Below, piece after piece: positions 35,278 to 46,187 of a DNA stretch of 64,000 nt; the first letter of the stretch is position 1, and every line of letters begins with the position of its first letter. Under the pieces are notes generated by a model. It searched no databases. It saw only the letters and a list, made by a program, of their open reading frames with translations, and was not told where the DNA came from. Origin of the DNA: Neonectria sp. B-13 (Eukaryota; Ascomycota; Sordariomycetes; Hypocreales; Nectriaceae); NCBI GenBank assembly GCA_002682825.1, contig NOKP01000002.1, forward strand, positions 1,679,132 through 1,743,131, given 5' to 3'. Made by a program: the position numbers and the translations under genes.

Positions 35278-38200
35278 CTAGAACTTGGACCAACGCAGAA
35301 GCACCGCGGCAGCGATGACTGGCAGTACACTCACCAGCTCGCCTAGCCCAGCAAACTCCGGAGGAATTCTCGCCTTGACGAACGCTCCGGCGGCTAAGAG
35401 GACAGCGAAAACGTTGTAGACGAAGCTCCAGGCAAAGTTGAACTTGATGCGGTTGACTGAGGCCCTGCTGGCGTTCATCATGGTGAGGATCCCCGATACT
35501 GCAGGTCGCATGAGGACGACATCTGCGGCAGACTGTGCGACAGCGGTGCCTTCGTTCATGTGGACGCCGATCGTCGCCTGGGCGAGAGCGACAGCATCGT
35601 TGGTTCCATCGCCACAGAAGATGACGACTGGTTTCTTACTGTCTTTCGAATCACCGAGGAGAGTTTGGATGTAGTCCTTCTTCTCGGAAGGGGAGCTTCG
35701 AGCTCGAACGTTTTCATCAGGAATTCCAAGCTTCGTCGCTACGCTCTTGACAGCACCTTCATCATCACCAGAAACCACATGAACGGAGATGCCGAGATCT
35801 TGCAGAGTTCTGACCGTTTCGGCGGAATCAGCTCGGAGATCATCTTCGAGGCCATATACAGCTGCTAGAGTATCGTCGATGGTGAAGCAAAAGACCGTAT
35901 AGCGTTGTGCGAGCATTGGCTGGACAATGGCATGAGAGGATAAGTTCAACCAACGAGAGTTTCCAGCCCTCAATACTTGACCAGCTGCTGTTGTTTCGAT
36001 GCCGCGGCCCGTCAGACTCTTGGTTTCAGGCACAGCAGATGCTTGGACTCCCTTGTTCTTGAGGTGTGCAGCAACAGCGACAGAAACTGGGTGTCGACTG
36101 TCTCCAACCAGACCCAGCAGTAGCGACAAGGAAGTTTCATCAGCCGCAACAGAATTCTCCGCAGCAACTGCGAGATTGCCACGAGTCAAAGTTCCTGTTT
36201 TGTCAAAAACGACATGTGAAGCCTTGTACGCGACCTCGATCGCATCTGCCGACTTGAAAATGACACCTCTTTCAGCGGCTACACCACTGGCAATAACGAT
36301 GACCATTGGCACGGCGAGGCCGATCGCACAAGGGCACGACACAATGAGTACGGTAATGGCGTAGGTAATGGCCTGAACCGTCGCTTGGGATCCGCTCTGG
36401 TCCCGGCCAGCCACTCCTACTGCGATCCAGATGGAAAAGGTGATAATTGTCAGAACTACCACAACTGGAACAAAGTAAGATGCTACTCGATCTGCAAGGT
36501 CCTGAATCTTGGGCTTTGATAGCTTTGCTTCGTCAACCATGGCCGCGATGGCATTGATGGTGTTGTCACTAGGGAGGCGAGTGAGTCGAACGACTAGTAG
36601 GCCTGGCCCGTTGATCGACCCAGCAATCACAGACGACTTGGGATATTTCTCAACAGGCCTGGATTCGCCAGTGAGCATAGATTCGTCAACCTCGGAGGAG
36701 CCCGTGATAACGGTGCCGTCGGTTGGGATCCTAGTGTCTGGGAGAACCTTGAAAGTATCGCCGTATTGCAAGAGTCGCGCGTCAATCTCTTGGCCCGAGC
36801 CGTTATCTTCATCCACCAGAATTGCAGTCGGAGCCTGAAGGGATTGAATTGAAATGGACTCGACAGCTCTCTGTCTGGCAAGCGCAGCAACGTAGCGACC
36901 AACCATGATGAGGGTAACAAGGAGGGTGCTTGTCTCAAAGAATTGTCCGGTCGAGAGTGGCTTTCCTGCCAGAAGATACCCGTATGAAACGACCGAGAAG
37001 ATATAGGCCGCAGTCGTGCTCAGAACAATCAAGAGGTCCATTTCAATCACTTTGGAGAAGACAAGAGCCTTGATAGCTTTGGGGTAGAACGGACCTGCAA
37101 TGACAGTCTGAACAACGGTTGCCAGTGCGAGTGAGGCAGAACTATAGGCAACCTCTCTTTCCGGGATTGGGGCCCATGCCAAAACCAAAACAGGAATTGT
37201 CAGGACTGCCGAGAGGAGGGTCATGTATCCGACATGACGGACATGCCTACCGCCAGCCTCAAGTGATGGATCACCGCGAACGGGAGCTAGTTCGATAGGG
37301 TGGCCCCAAGTTTTCTCCAGAAGGTCTCGAGCGCCGACCATCTTGGGGTCAAAGGAGACCTGCACCGTGTTGTTTTCAATGATGAGCATATCGGTGACTC
37401 CCACTGGCCATGCCTCGTCGACAAAGCTGGATGGGTCGCCTGGGACAATGATGTCAATGCCTGTTCCTTTGTTGGAGATCCTTTGACACTTGAACTCAGT
37501 TGTTCGTTCCAGGTGTTTGATGACTGCATCAACGGAGCTGAGGCGAAGATCGATGTTGAACTCAGCTCTTGACAGAACTAAGCTTGTTTTCAAATTCTTG
37601 ACAGCAGGCACTGTGGCAAGTGTTCGGTTCAGCTTTGTCTCGCAGCCAGTGCAGGTCATGCCAGAGATGCTGAGGACAACACGTTCTTTACCCATGCTCT
37701 GGTTCTCCAGATCTTGGACAGCTGCACCTGTACCATCTCGCTCTTTCAGGCCGGCGGATGGACTTTCGGGAGAACAGCAGCCGTCAGAGCAAGGGCGAGC
37801 CGGGGCGTCAGCCTTCTTTGTTGCGCAACACGATCCAGCGCAGTTTGACTTGGGACCCTGTTCCGGCTCTTTGGTCTTTACTGCTCTACAGCAAGGCCCA
37901 GAAACCTTTTCGGTGGGAGCATCTTTCACGGAGCTAGACTCCTTCGTCTCGCAGCAAAGATCCAAACAGCCAGGAACTGATGCGGCTTTGACTGCGTCGG
38001 TGTTTGCTGGCTCACAGCAAGATTCACGGCATGCGCTGGGAGGAGGCTCTTTGGATGTCTTGTCGTTTTTCTCGCAGCAAGAGCCAGAGCATCCGGTTCG
38101 TGGGAGCCTCGAGGTGGTCTCTGCTGGGGCCTTCGCACAGCAGGATTTAGAGCAACCATCAACTTGGAGGCCGTCACTAGAGCTGCGACCAACTCCCTTT

Positions 38201-38924
38201 CGTCGGTACACACTTTTCTTGGCAGTAGGGCTCTTTGCGCAAGAGCCCGTGGAGCAGCATGAGTCAACCGAAGAACGTGGGAGGGATCTCGTGGACGATG
38301 TCTTGAAGTAACGACTTCTCTCCGCCGAGGGTCGCTTTTGAGACTCGCAGCAAGAATCCAGACCAAGAGCCAAGAGAGCGCGACAAATACAGCCGATAGC
38401 CTCTAGGGTCGAACCGTAGTGATCGCGTGCGGAACGACGATGTTGGCCGCACGCTTTGCCATCCACCGCCCCAGCACAAGACGAAGTGGGCTGCGAACAG
38501 CTTTTGGTATCTAGAAAACACGTCAGTGGGCCTTCCCAAGGAGGTCGGGTTCAAATGGTGGCATACTGCTCGAAATGCCGTCGACTTGAGCTGCTGGGCC
38601 GTTCTTCTCACACTCGCGAAGGGCAAGACGGTCAAGACAGGAGACATCGCAGCAAGGCGCCAGTATGCCGCGGCAGCAGTCGGGGACAGCAGTATCCTCG
38701 CTGGCCGTGTCTTCAGAACCTTTGCTGGCGTCGCAGAAGTCACCAGGAGCCTTCTCGTCGGTGTCCTGCAGATTGGTTTCCTCGCTCTTGGGGCCAGAGG
38801 TGTCACCGCCATCATCACATGCCTCGTCGCTACAACAGCCCGAGGCATTATCGCCCTGAACCTCCAGCTGCGTCTGAATCGGCTCGGAAGACTGCGCCGG
38901 CGGTCCACAGCAATCACACGCCAT
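35278..38924 (-). CDS. P1B-type heavy-metal ATPase (PCA1/CRP1-like, Cu or Cd export) with Cys-rich N-terminus
   Basis: Exons 38924-38567 and 38510-35278 (56-nt intron) give 1196 residues, close to fungal Pca1/Crp1 pumps. The first ~350 residues hold a long array of paired cysteines, starting MACDCC and continuing with repeated SCC/GCC/LCC pairs, able to bind soft metals. One HMA domain follows with GMTCTGC (about residue 406). The pump core shows the TGES actuator loop, the ion-path motif SCPCAIGLAVP (about 843), the phosphorylated Asp in DKTGTLT (about 890), the HP motif in SRHPVSVAV and the hinge GDGTNDAVAL (about 1086). CPC with one HMA fits Cu(I) or Cd(II) efflux across the plasma membrane; sequence alone does not decide which metal. 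Confidence 0.93.
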
Positions 38925-39843
38925 GGTTGAGGTTGAAGGTCACGGGGATGATTTTTGCGTTGCAAGGCTGATGTCGAGGTGAGGTTGGGTCCAAGCGAAC
39001 GAGGAGTGTTATCGCTTCTCCAGGCGGCTTAGCGTGATTCCGTGTCACGACCACGTATCTTGGCACTCAACGTCAACCATCAATCGTATTTACAGTGGTG
39101 GCCGAACTTTGCGTGCGTCTTTGAATCAATCCCGTATTATTAGAATGAAAATGATTGATTATCCTCTGGTCCTCCAACTGCTACAGGAAGAAGATCATTA
39201 GCCGTCTTCTATCCTGGTCAGTTTGGTGGCATCGTGAGAAGCAGGTCAGATACTATCCTCGCACGATATTCATTTGAATGGCATATAATGAGAAGGACGT
39301 ATCAAAAACTGGGGATATGGGAAGACTCAGCATAGCATTAGGACCGGCTGACTAGAACACCAAATTCAGCTTACGTCAATAATGGTACTTAATCACGGTA
39401 TATCCGGTGTTTCTTGGTCCTAGAAACTTGCGTTGTGCCACCTCAAATTCACCGAAGCCAGTGAACACTCGTTGGAGAAAATCGACATGGCCTACCGCTA
39501 TTGGTAAGAAGGCTGTAAGACCCATATCAGAACGGTTGTTCGTTTCTACCAGTGTTCTCTTATGGTGTATAATCTCGTGTTTTCCCCTGAGGTGACGAAA
39601 CACTTGAATGACGGGGAGAAAGCAAAAACAGTCTGAGAATTCCAGCAGGCAAAGTTACTATAAATTCGACCATTCTATCCTCTCATTGACAACTTTCATT
39701 TCTCCACAACACACGCGCGCACCATTCGTTCTTCACATCTACTCCACACAACCACAGCACAACCACACAATCAACTATCAACCGACAAGCACAACGCCAA
39801 CTTGAGCTTGCTCACTGATATCCCCACAGTTGAGGATTAGAAT
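38925..39843. other. Divergent promoter region, metal ATPase and broken gene 39844-40710
   Basis: No coding frame recognised. A TATA box (TATAAAT, 39659-39665) and a C/A-rich leader (about 39700-39800) precede the broken gene, so its promoter looks intact. Confidence 0.55.
39659..39665 (+). promoter_or_regulatory. TATA box upstream of the broken gene
   Basis: TATAAAT lies 185 nt before the ATG at 39844, followed by a C/A-rich leader with CACAACC runs like those of active fungal genes. Confidence 0.45.
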
Positions 39844-40710
39844 ATGGAAGATCAATCAGATCCAGTCCAGTTCGAGATGCAGTGGTTCTACTTCACCCCC
39901 AATCTCTTCGACGATTGGAAAGTGGATCACTCTCACCTTGACATTGAAGTCTTTCGCGACAAGATGATGACTGACGAGGATTCGACGTCCTTCTGAGAGT
40001 TCAATGCCCATCTGGAAGGGGATTCTTGGTCTCAGTATCACAGCATGCGTCCAAACATGTCCATCGAGGAGCCCCTTCGAACCTACAATTCGATGACAGG
40101 GATGCTTGAGCATGTCTTCTATCTGAAGCAGTGTGTCATTATTCTCGAGGCCAAGATAAAGGACTTGTCAGATAAGTATTGGTGCTGCCCCACCAAATCC
40201 ATCGACTCCGACTTCAGCCTGTGCGAGTACTGGATCCTCATCCAGAGGGACTTTGCGCCCAGGTATCGTTCTTTTCTCGAAACCGGAGATTCGATGCTGC
40301 TTCTTCGTCAGTGCTATTTCGATGTCCATCTCGATTAGCGACACGCAACTTGGATCCGCATGTTCGTTCTCCTCACCTTTGGACCCAACTTGGAGGAAGT
40401 CCACTCACCTCGGCTCACTGACGGCATGTTCAGCACAGATCATATCATTCTCGACGGAAAGGCTGAACTGGAAGAAATCAAGATGGACGCAGGGCTGTCA
40501 GCCCAGCTTTTGATGAAGAGCTTGTTTCGCGTGTCGGCCGTCTGGGTCTGGACACTCGAAGTCGCTTGGTCGGATGCGCATGAAGTGGTGGTGGCCTCTC
40601 AGCAGCGTCGGCTCAAAGATCCAAACCAGCCTCTGGCCGAGTTCGCTCGGAATAAGGAACGGGGAGGTTATGGCGTTGAAGGTCCTCTCAGTGACTTCCA
40701 GATTCTGTAG
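39844..40710 (+). pseudogene. Unrecognised gene broken by two in-frame stops
   Basis: From the ATG at 39844 one frame runs 289 codons to a TAG at 40708-40710, interrupted only by TGA at 39994-39996 and TAG at 40336-40338. There is no frameshift: the segments before, between and after the stops are all in phase and protein-like (MQWFYFTPNLFDDWKVDHSH; LKQCVIILEAKIKDLSDKYW; FGPNLEEVHSPRLTDGMF). The last segment has a leucine-rich cast like fungal F-box/LRR proteins, but I do not recognise the family. A promoter with TATA box and C/A-rich leader precedes it. The TAG could come from CAG or TGG by a RIP-like C-to-T change. An intron removing only the second stop (40263-40338) is possible but shifts the frame. 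Confidence 0.65.
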
Positions 40711-42447
40711 GTGCGAATACGGCGATGAACCCTTGTTTGGTGGGCTAGGCGGTTGATCAATAGCGCCGAGCACCAGACGAACGAAATACGAAGAGAACAC
40801 AGTCCGCCTGCGAGTGGGAAGAGGAAAGACATGTAGGTTTTTATTCCCCTTGAGGGTTTTTCCCTACATAAAAGACCGAGAGGTGTCCCATACGCTTAGG
40901 TAACTAGGGAGGATAGTGGAAAAGTCAATCAATCAATCAACGAATTAATAGCGCCGAACACCAAGTGATAGAAACGAAGAATGGTACTGAGCAGATCAGT
41001 TACAAAGGCTAATTAGATCTGAGAAATAAAGACACAGATATGGCACACATTGAATTGACCCAGATCTTCTTGAATTGTTTGATCTCCAAGTGTCAAAGGT
41101 CGCTTGTTAGAGAACCAGCGTTTTCCCTTACGTTGTGGAATGGAGAACCGGTCAGTCGTCCAGAAACGAGTTAATGATATGTAACTCGACTAGCTCCCTC
41201 GTAAGAAAGTCCACACACGGGTTTGTGCACCTGTATTCCTTTGTATTTCCGTTCCACTAACAATTTCGACGAAAGAGTTACAATTAAGAGTCGAGAGTTT
41301 GCGTCTCGGGTCTCTTGGCAAGTATGCTGCTGGAACAACCCCTGCTGTTAACACCGTAATCTTCCACAACACGTTTGCGCTTAAGACAATAAGATGAACT
41401 AGTAGCTAGATATGAAACTTTCGCCTCACAGCCCCGGCGAATTGTTTAAATCGCATCTTTGTGGTTCCCTGGAATGCCAAAACTTTACGTGGTCTGCCCG
41501 CCGGCGTTGTTGCTGGGATAGCCTCCTTATTGTGTTTGTCTGCCATAGCCCCCATTCTTCATTCTCCTCTAGATATATGACCTCTCGTGTTTATGTGCGA
41601 TCGTTGTCCTCTAGTCGACAGCCCATAGGACGCTAAGCTACTTGTTATCCTTGACTTCCTCTAAGCTCGGGCTGTGAAAGGGCTGTGATAATAGTGAAGG
41701 TGGGTTATGATAAAGCAATACTCCTCTTAAAGCATTCATAGGATTGATAAGTGCTCGAGGTAAACTCAATGTAGGTTGAACTTGGGTGGCCGGAACAAGC
41801 CTTAACATAATGGAATGGATTAACGGTGTGGGTTTTATCTCCCCAGGGCCGAGTTAACTAAGTTGTTGAACTATTGACACACGATGCTATTAAACTGTGT
41901 ATGGAACTCGGTTGCGAGTTCGACACCTCGCTGTGTATTTTGGTAAGATTTGACACCGTGGGAGATTCAAAAGGCCACCTGAGTGCGAGTGAGCCGTCGC
42001 ACTAAAAGAAAACATACCTCGAGGAATTTGTTCCTGGAGGACAGGAGCGAAGTTCGGGAAACGACTAGGTCGTTCAATGGAGGATTGGAGGCGACAGACT
42101 TTACGCATATCGTACCTATGGGTTGGTAAAGGAACACAACGGCCTTCACCACGTCAAATCTAAGGCATACAGTGTTGTGCAAGAACAAAGTCTACGGCTT
42201 GTTCGCGTAGTGGACAAGAACAAGGCGACGGCCAGATCCTGTGTTCGCCCATGCAGAATGAACACCAAAATAACAGACAAGTTCCATATCCCAACAACAC
42301 TGCTCAGGGAACAACAATAAACGCCCCGAGTATATACGATGTCTCCATCCCTGATTCCACTTAGATCAACACAAACAACACTAACCTCGTACTGCGATAA
42401 CAGCTATCTTTACTACTGCAGCTACAACCATCATACTCTGAGCTACC
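40711..42447. other. AT-rich intergenic region between two broken genes
   Basis: All frames are short. Two short similar segments (ATAGCGCCGAGCACCA at 40759 and ATAGCGCCGAACACCA at 40947) show a local duplication. No transposase, reverse transcriptase or terminal repeat could be recognised. Confidence 0.5.
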
Positions 42448-42810
42448 ATGTCCGACTTGCAGAGAAGAGCCGTTCTCAAGACCATGGCGATAAGGCTTCC
42501 GAAAATCGTCTTAGGCTCCATCACGTGGGAGTTTGTGGATGCAACCTGGGAGTGCAGTAGACCTCCCAATGAGCTCTTCAGCTGGCGCGTTCAGGAGGGT
42601 TTTAGAAAAGACAGCAACGAGGCACCTGGCCAACCGCACCCTCTCTCTCAAGAGATTACGCAGAGAGACTAGGGTGGAGAACCATTCACGCCCTGGGTCC
42701 TATATCATGCTCCTCTAGAGTATGAGGGGCATACGTCCGTGGTACTTTCCATCTCTTCATCTGGAATGACATTGAAGAGATACCCGAAGGCTTTGTTCGA
42801 TGATATATAG
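42448..42810 (+). pseudogene. Unrecognised short gene with one in-frame TAG
   Basis: ATG at 42448 in good context (CTACCATGTCC) follows a leader with ACAACACTAACC-type sequence. The frame is open for 74 codons to TAG at 42670-42672, then continues in the same phase for 45 protein-like codons (EPFTPWVLYHAPLEYEG; SISSSGMTLKRYPKALFDDI) to TAG at 42808-42810. The natural reading is a 120-residue protein with CAG or TGG changed to TAG. It may still make a 74-residue product. An intron ending at the CTAG of 42669-42672 is conceivable, but no good donor is seen. The family is not recognised. Confidence 0.5.
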
Positions 42811-42928
42811 ACAGTTTGAATGAGAAAGTCACGTTGCAAGATGAAAAACACACCATCCACTCCACCTAGTTGCCCACGGTGGTCGAAACAAAGAAACCTA
42901 AAATGTGCTATGTCTGGTCTAACAGTGT

Positions 42929-44347
42929 CTACGCCCTATCTTTCAACTCGCGCTTGATTCGCGTCACAGTTCCCGCTCCGCCGTAAACCATTCCTGTATA
43001 CACCATCGCCACACTGGCGCCGGCGTTGAGAATCTTCCGCGCCTCCTCACCGTTCGTGATGCCTCCTGTGGCGAAGATGACCTTCTGCGGACTGGGTGCA
43101 GCGTTCTTTCCAGCCTCGAAGGTGTAGTTGTCGAGAATCTTACGGTATCGGCCCACAAGATCGAGTGTCCTGCTGAACATGGCAGGGCCAGAGTAGCCGC
43201 CAGTCTCCTGGAAGTTGACAACCTCCTTGGTGGTGAGCGTGATGCCCTCGGGGATCACGCCAGTCCTTCGCTTCGTGGTGTTTCCGACGATGACTCCGTC
43301 AACACCACTCCTGTGAACGGCCTGGACGATGCCCTCCAACTGGGCATCCTCATCCTCGTCTGGCGAGACCTTGACCATGACCTTGGGACGCTGCTTTCGA
43401 TCTGTCCTGGAAGCTGCTTCGACGACAGCGCTTAGCAGTCTGGTGAGGGGTTCCGTTGCCTGCAGCTCGCGCAGACCGGGAGTGTTGGGGCTGCTGACGT
43501 TGACGACTAGCACATCGGCGTAGCGCGCCAACCTTCGGACACAGTAGACGTAGTCCTCGGCCACAGCCTTCTCGTCTTTCTCGTCTGTCTCCTTGTTCTT
43601 GGCAATCTGGACAGCCAGCAGCCGCCCCGGCCGCAAGCTACCTGGGGGCACATTGGCCTCGCCGTTGAGCACCTCGGTTTCAGTTGCACCAATGGATCGA
43701 GCGTATCTCCGAACTCGGTCCCGCAATCGGATGGCCATGTCGTCGGCGCCGCGGGAGTTCAGGCCATATCTGTTGACCATTCCATCGATCTTTGGCACGC
43801 GGAACACACGAGGCTTCGGGTTGCCGGCCTGAGGGAAAGGGGTGCAACCACCGACCTCGACGACACCAGCGCCCAATTCAAACAGCGCATCGGGGATTTC
43901 AGCGTCCTTGTCGAGGCCAGCGGAGATGCCAATGGGGTTCTGCAGCTCGGTTCCAAAGACGGAGACGGACAGCTCGGGGCCGTTGAGTGTGGTGTCGCGT
44001 TCGCGGGGGTGTAGATTGACTTCGTGGAGCACCTTCAGCGCAACAGTGCCGACGTGGTGGGCGTCCTCGGCATCCGGGAGGACGTAGCGCAAGAGAGGGG
44101 GCACAACCCATCGATGGACGAAGGCGCGGGTATCGGTAACATAGAGGTACGAGACGTAGAGGCCGGCGGCCACGGCGGTGCCGTACAGGGCGGCCTTGAG
44201 CGGGACGGCTCCGTTGCCGGGCGAGGAGGACGAGGATGAGGCATTGCGGCGCTGAACGACGGGGGACCGGGGCAGGGCCGGGCGCACGGAGGGAGTGGCT
44301 CTGGCGCCGGAGACAGCGGCGCGGGATCGGAGCAGAGAGGCGGACAT
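42929..44347 (-). CDS. URA9: Dihydroorotate dehydrogenase (class 2), mitochondrial
   Basis: Single exon, 472 residues, ATG at 44347 (upstream in-frame codons lack an ATG). The N-terminus MSASLLRSRAAVSGARA is a basic presequence, followed by a serine run and one membrane helix (AALYGTAVAAGLYVSYLYV) that anchors it in the inner membrane facing the intermembrane space. The FMN barrel has NPIGISAGLDKDAEIPD, GCTPFPQAGNPKPR, NRYGLNSRG, the catalytic-serine loop NVSSPNTPGLR, KVSPDED, GNTTKRR and the FMN-phosphate motif ATGGITNGEEARK. It oxidises dihydroorotate to orotate with ubiquinone in pyrimidine synthesis. Confidence 0.96.
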   Translation of the reverse strand: MSASLLRSRAAVSGARATPSVRPALPRSPVVQRRNASSSSSSPGNGAVPLKAALYGTAVAAGLYVSYLYVTDTRAFVHRWVVPPLLRYVLPDAEDAHHVGTVALKVLHEVNLHPRERDTTLNGPELSVSVFGTELQNPIGISAGLDKDAEIPDALFELGAGVVEVGGCTPFPQAGNPKPRVFRVPKIDGMVNRYGLNSRGADDMAIRLRDRVRRYARSIGATETEVLNGEANVPPGSLRPGRLLAVQIAKNKETDEKDEKAVAEDYVYCVRRLARYADVLVVNVSSPNTPGLRELQATEPLTRLLSAVVEAASRTDRKQRPKVMVKVSPDEDEDAQLEGIVQAVHRSGVDGVIVGNTTKRRTGVIPEGITLTTKEVVNFQETGGYSGPAMFSRTLDLVGRYRKILDNYTFEAGKNAAPSPQKVIFATGGITNGEEARKILNAGASVAMVYTGMVYGGAGTVTRIKRELKDRA

Positions 44348-45156
44348 GGTTGGGAAGAGATGCTGGACCGGGCCAGCTCCCAATGGATCACAGACGCGTG
44401 AGAGTTGTTCGGGTGAAGCTCGAGAATCTTGGGAATTTCCCGGCTGTGAATGGTTGGCTGCCACCGGACTGCGGGAAGACAGTGTCCGCACAGTGTCAAT
44501 GCACTATGCATCAGAGGTCTGCAAATATCTCACGCAAGTCGTTCGTCCGATATTTGAATTGATATGATGCACTCTACGTCAATTGTATGTGCTGTCAGTA
44601 AGACTTGTTCGTACTGGCGCCGGAGAACTATCATTTGTACATGAACCACCACGATCTTGTTCGAGAGAACGTGAAGTGTGCACCATGCTCTGTGGTCTGA
44701 CGTACATTCCAAGAGCCAGATTCGAAAGCAAAAGCTAGATTCGAAAGCAAAAGCCACAGTAATTCGTACCTACGAGGCTACACCTTTGTAATTTCGTGCT
44801 ACTTTGCATCATGCTTCTTTCGAAGCACTATTACTACCAAACACAATACGGATACAAATTCATCCCATTTAATACCATTCAGCGCCTGGGTCTTTCACTG
44901 ATCTCGCCACGCATCCGGTCTTTACCGGGTTCTAGCGGCCTTTCAAGAACAACCTCGAGGCTCTCCGTAACAAACAAAAAAAAAGAGGTTCGTGGTTTTG
45001 TGCTTGATTTTTACGTACACTATATATCTCTTGTAAAGACTGCATTCGATGCAGATTGTCGTTAATGAAGCGAAACCCTGCCATAGCAACGGCATACCCA
45101 AGATCCTAAATAAACTCCAGCCCTCCCTACCCGTCATCGTCACTGAAAGAAAATCT
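44348..45156. other. Intergenic region with a short tandem repeat
   Basis: No gene recognised. A 19-bp period is present twice at 44718-44754. The left part is the promoter of the DHODH gene, the right part the 3' side of the CFEM gene. Confidence 0.55.
44718..44754. repeat. Two tandem copies of AGATTCGAAAGCAAAAGC
   Basis: Identical 18-bp units at 44718-44735 and 44737-44754 with one base between them, about 370 bp upstream of the DHODH ATG. Identity suggests a recent duplication. Confidence 0.9.
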
Positions 45157-46187
45157 TCATGCAGATCCCCTTCTTAAAGGACCTGGGCTCAGCGAATCTG
45201 ACTCCTCCTCACTCGAGACTCGGGGAGGGCGAGAACGGCCCGTCGACTCCAACTCTGCACTGAAAACCCTAGGAATCATATCCGATTGTAATAGCCCTGG
45301 AGGGCTTGGGGACCGCGGTGATGAAGGTGATGAAGGTGACGACACGCTCGTGGCTGTTGAGACGCTCTTCGGTGATCCAGGTGCGTGATTCACAGGGCTG
45401 ACGTGCGATACTCCATTCAACTCGGGCGTCCTCATATCCCCTCGCAGCTCCTCGACGTAGGGCCGGTCACCCTCCATCTCATAAATATCGCCCTTCTCGT
45501 TCACGTAGGCCATGCCCCTGACCATAGAGGCTTCGTTTGCCTCAACTAGCTTTTCCTCCAGGTTGTGGCGCTTTTTCCGTTCTCGCATCCACAGGAACAT
45601 GGCGACTGCGAGTAGGATGACGGCGAGGGCGACGCCGATGCCAATGCCGGCTTTGGCTCCGGTGGAGAGTCCGCTGTCTTCGCCTTTCGGATTCGATATG
45701 GTGTTGGTACTTTCTGCTGACTCCGGATCGGCGGAGGACGGCTCCTGAGAACTAGCGGAGGCAGTAGAGGTGGAAGTGGTGAAGGTTGTGGAAGTAATTC
45801 GTGATGATGAAGTCGATGTCGACTTGGTCGGCGTCATTGTAGCTGACGCAGGCTCCGTCGCGGTGCCCGTGGGCTCCCAGTATTCCTTGCAGACCATCCA
45901 GTACCTGTTTTCCATCTCTAGAGTCTCCTGTGAGTCGTAGTCGGGCTGTTGGGGAAGAAGATTGACATACGGAACATCTCATCATCGGTACACGTTATGT
46001 CCAGCTTTCTTTCCCTGTTGTCCAAGCATACAGACATGGTATCGACAATCGTTTGATGGTTTTTGGCGTAGCAGTAGCAGTCATAGTCATCTTCGTCGCA
46101 GCCCGTCGCGGCGACTCCGTTCTCGAAGCACCCGCTCACACACTCGGGGATGGAGCCGATCAACTGTTTCGCGTTTGCATTCGCCAT
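45157..46187 (-). CDS. CFEM-domain single-pass membrane protein without signal peptide
   Basis: Exons 46187-45971 and 45917-45157 (53-nt intron) give 325 residues. Residues about 13-65 form a CFEM domain: IPECVSGCF, TGCDEDDYDCYC, SVC and TC, with the eighth cysteine in MVCKEYW; the Asp before DCYC is where haem/iron-binding CFEM proteins carry the ligand. A Ser/Thr-rich stalk follows, then one membrane helix (AGIGIGVALAVILLAVAMFLW) with a basic stop-transfer RERKKRH, and a long Ser/Pro-rich cytosolic tail. The N-terminus MANANAKQLIGS has no hydrophobic signal peptide, so export would have to rely on the internal helix. The intron acceptor (CTAG at 45918) was chosen because it keeps frame; other acceptors do not. 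Confidence 0.83.

Noticed and set aside
40263..40338. Possible intron with AG|GTATCG donor removing the second stop of the broken gene
   Set aside because: Its 76-nt length shifts the frame into a non-protein-like reading that soon stops, while the unspliced frame stays protein-like for 124 more codons; kept only as an alternative.
41905..41935. GAGTTCGAC resembling a tRNA T-loop
   Set aside because: No acceptor or D-arm pairing could be drawn; AT-rich context.
38925..42928. Transposon remnant
   Set aside because: No transposase, reverse transcriptase or terminal repeat could be recognised; only two broken frames and short duplications are visible.
44348..44491. Upstream extension of the DHODH frame
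   Set aside because: It begins with GTG, and a normal presequence starts at the ATG at 44347.
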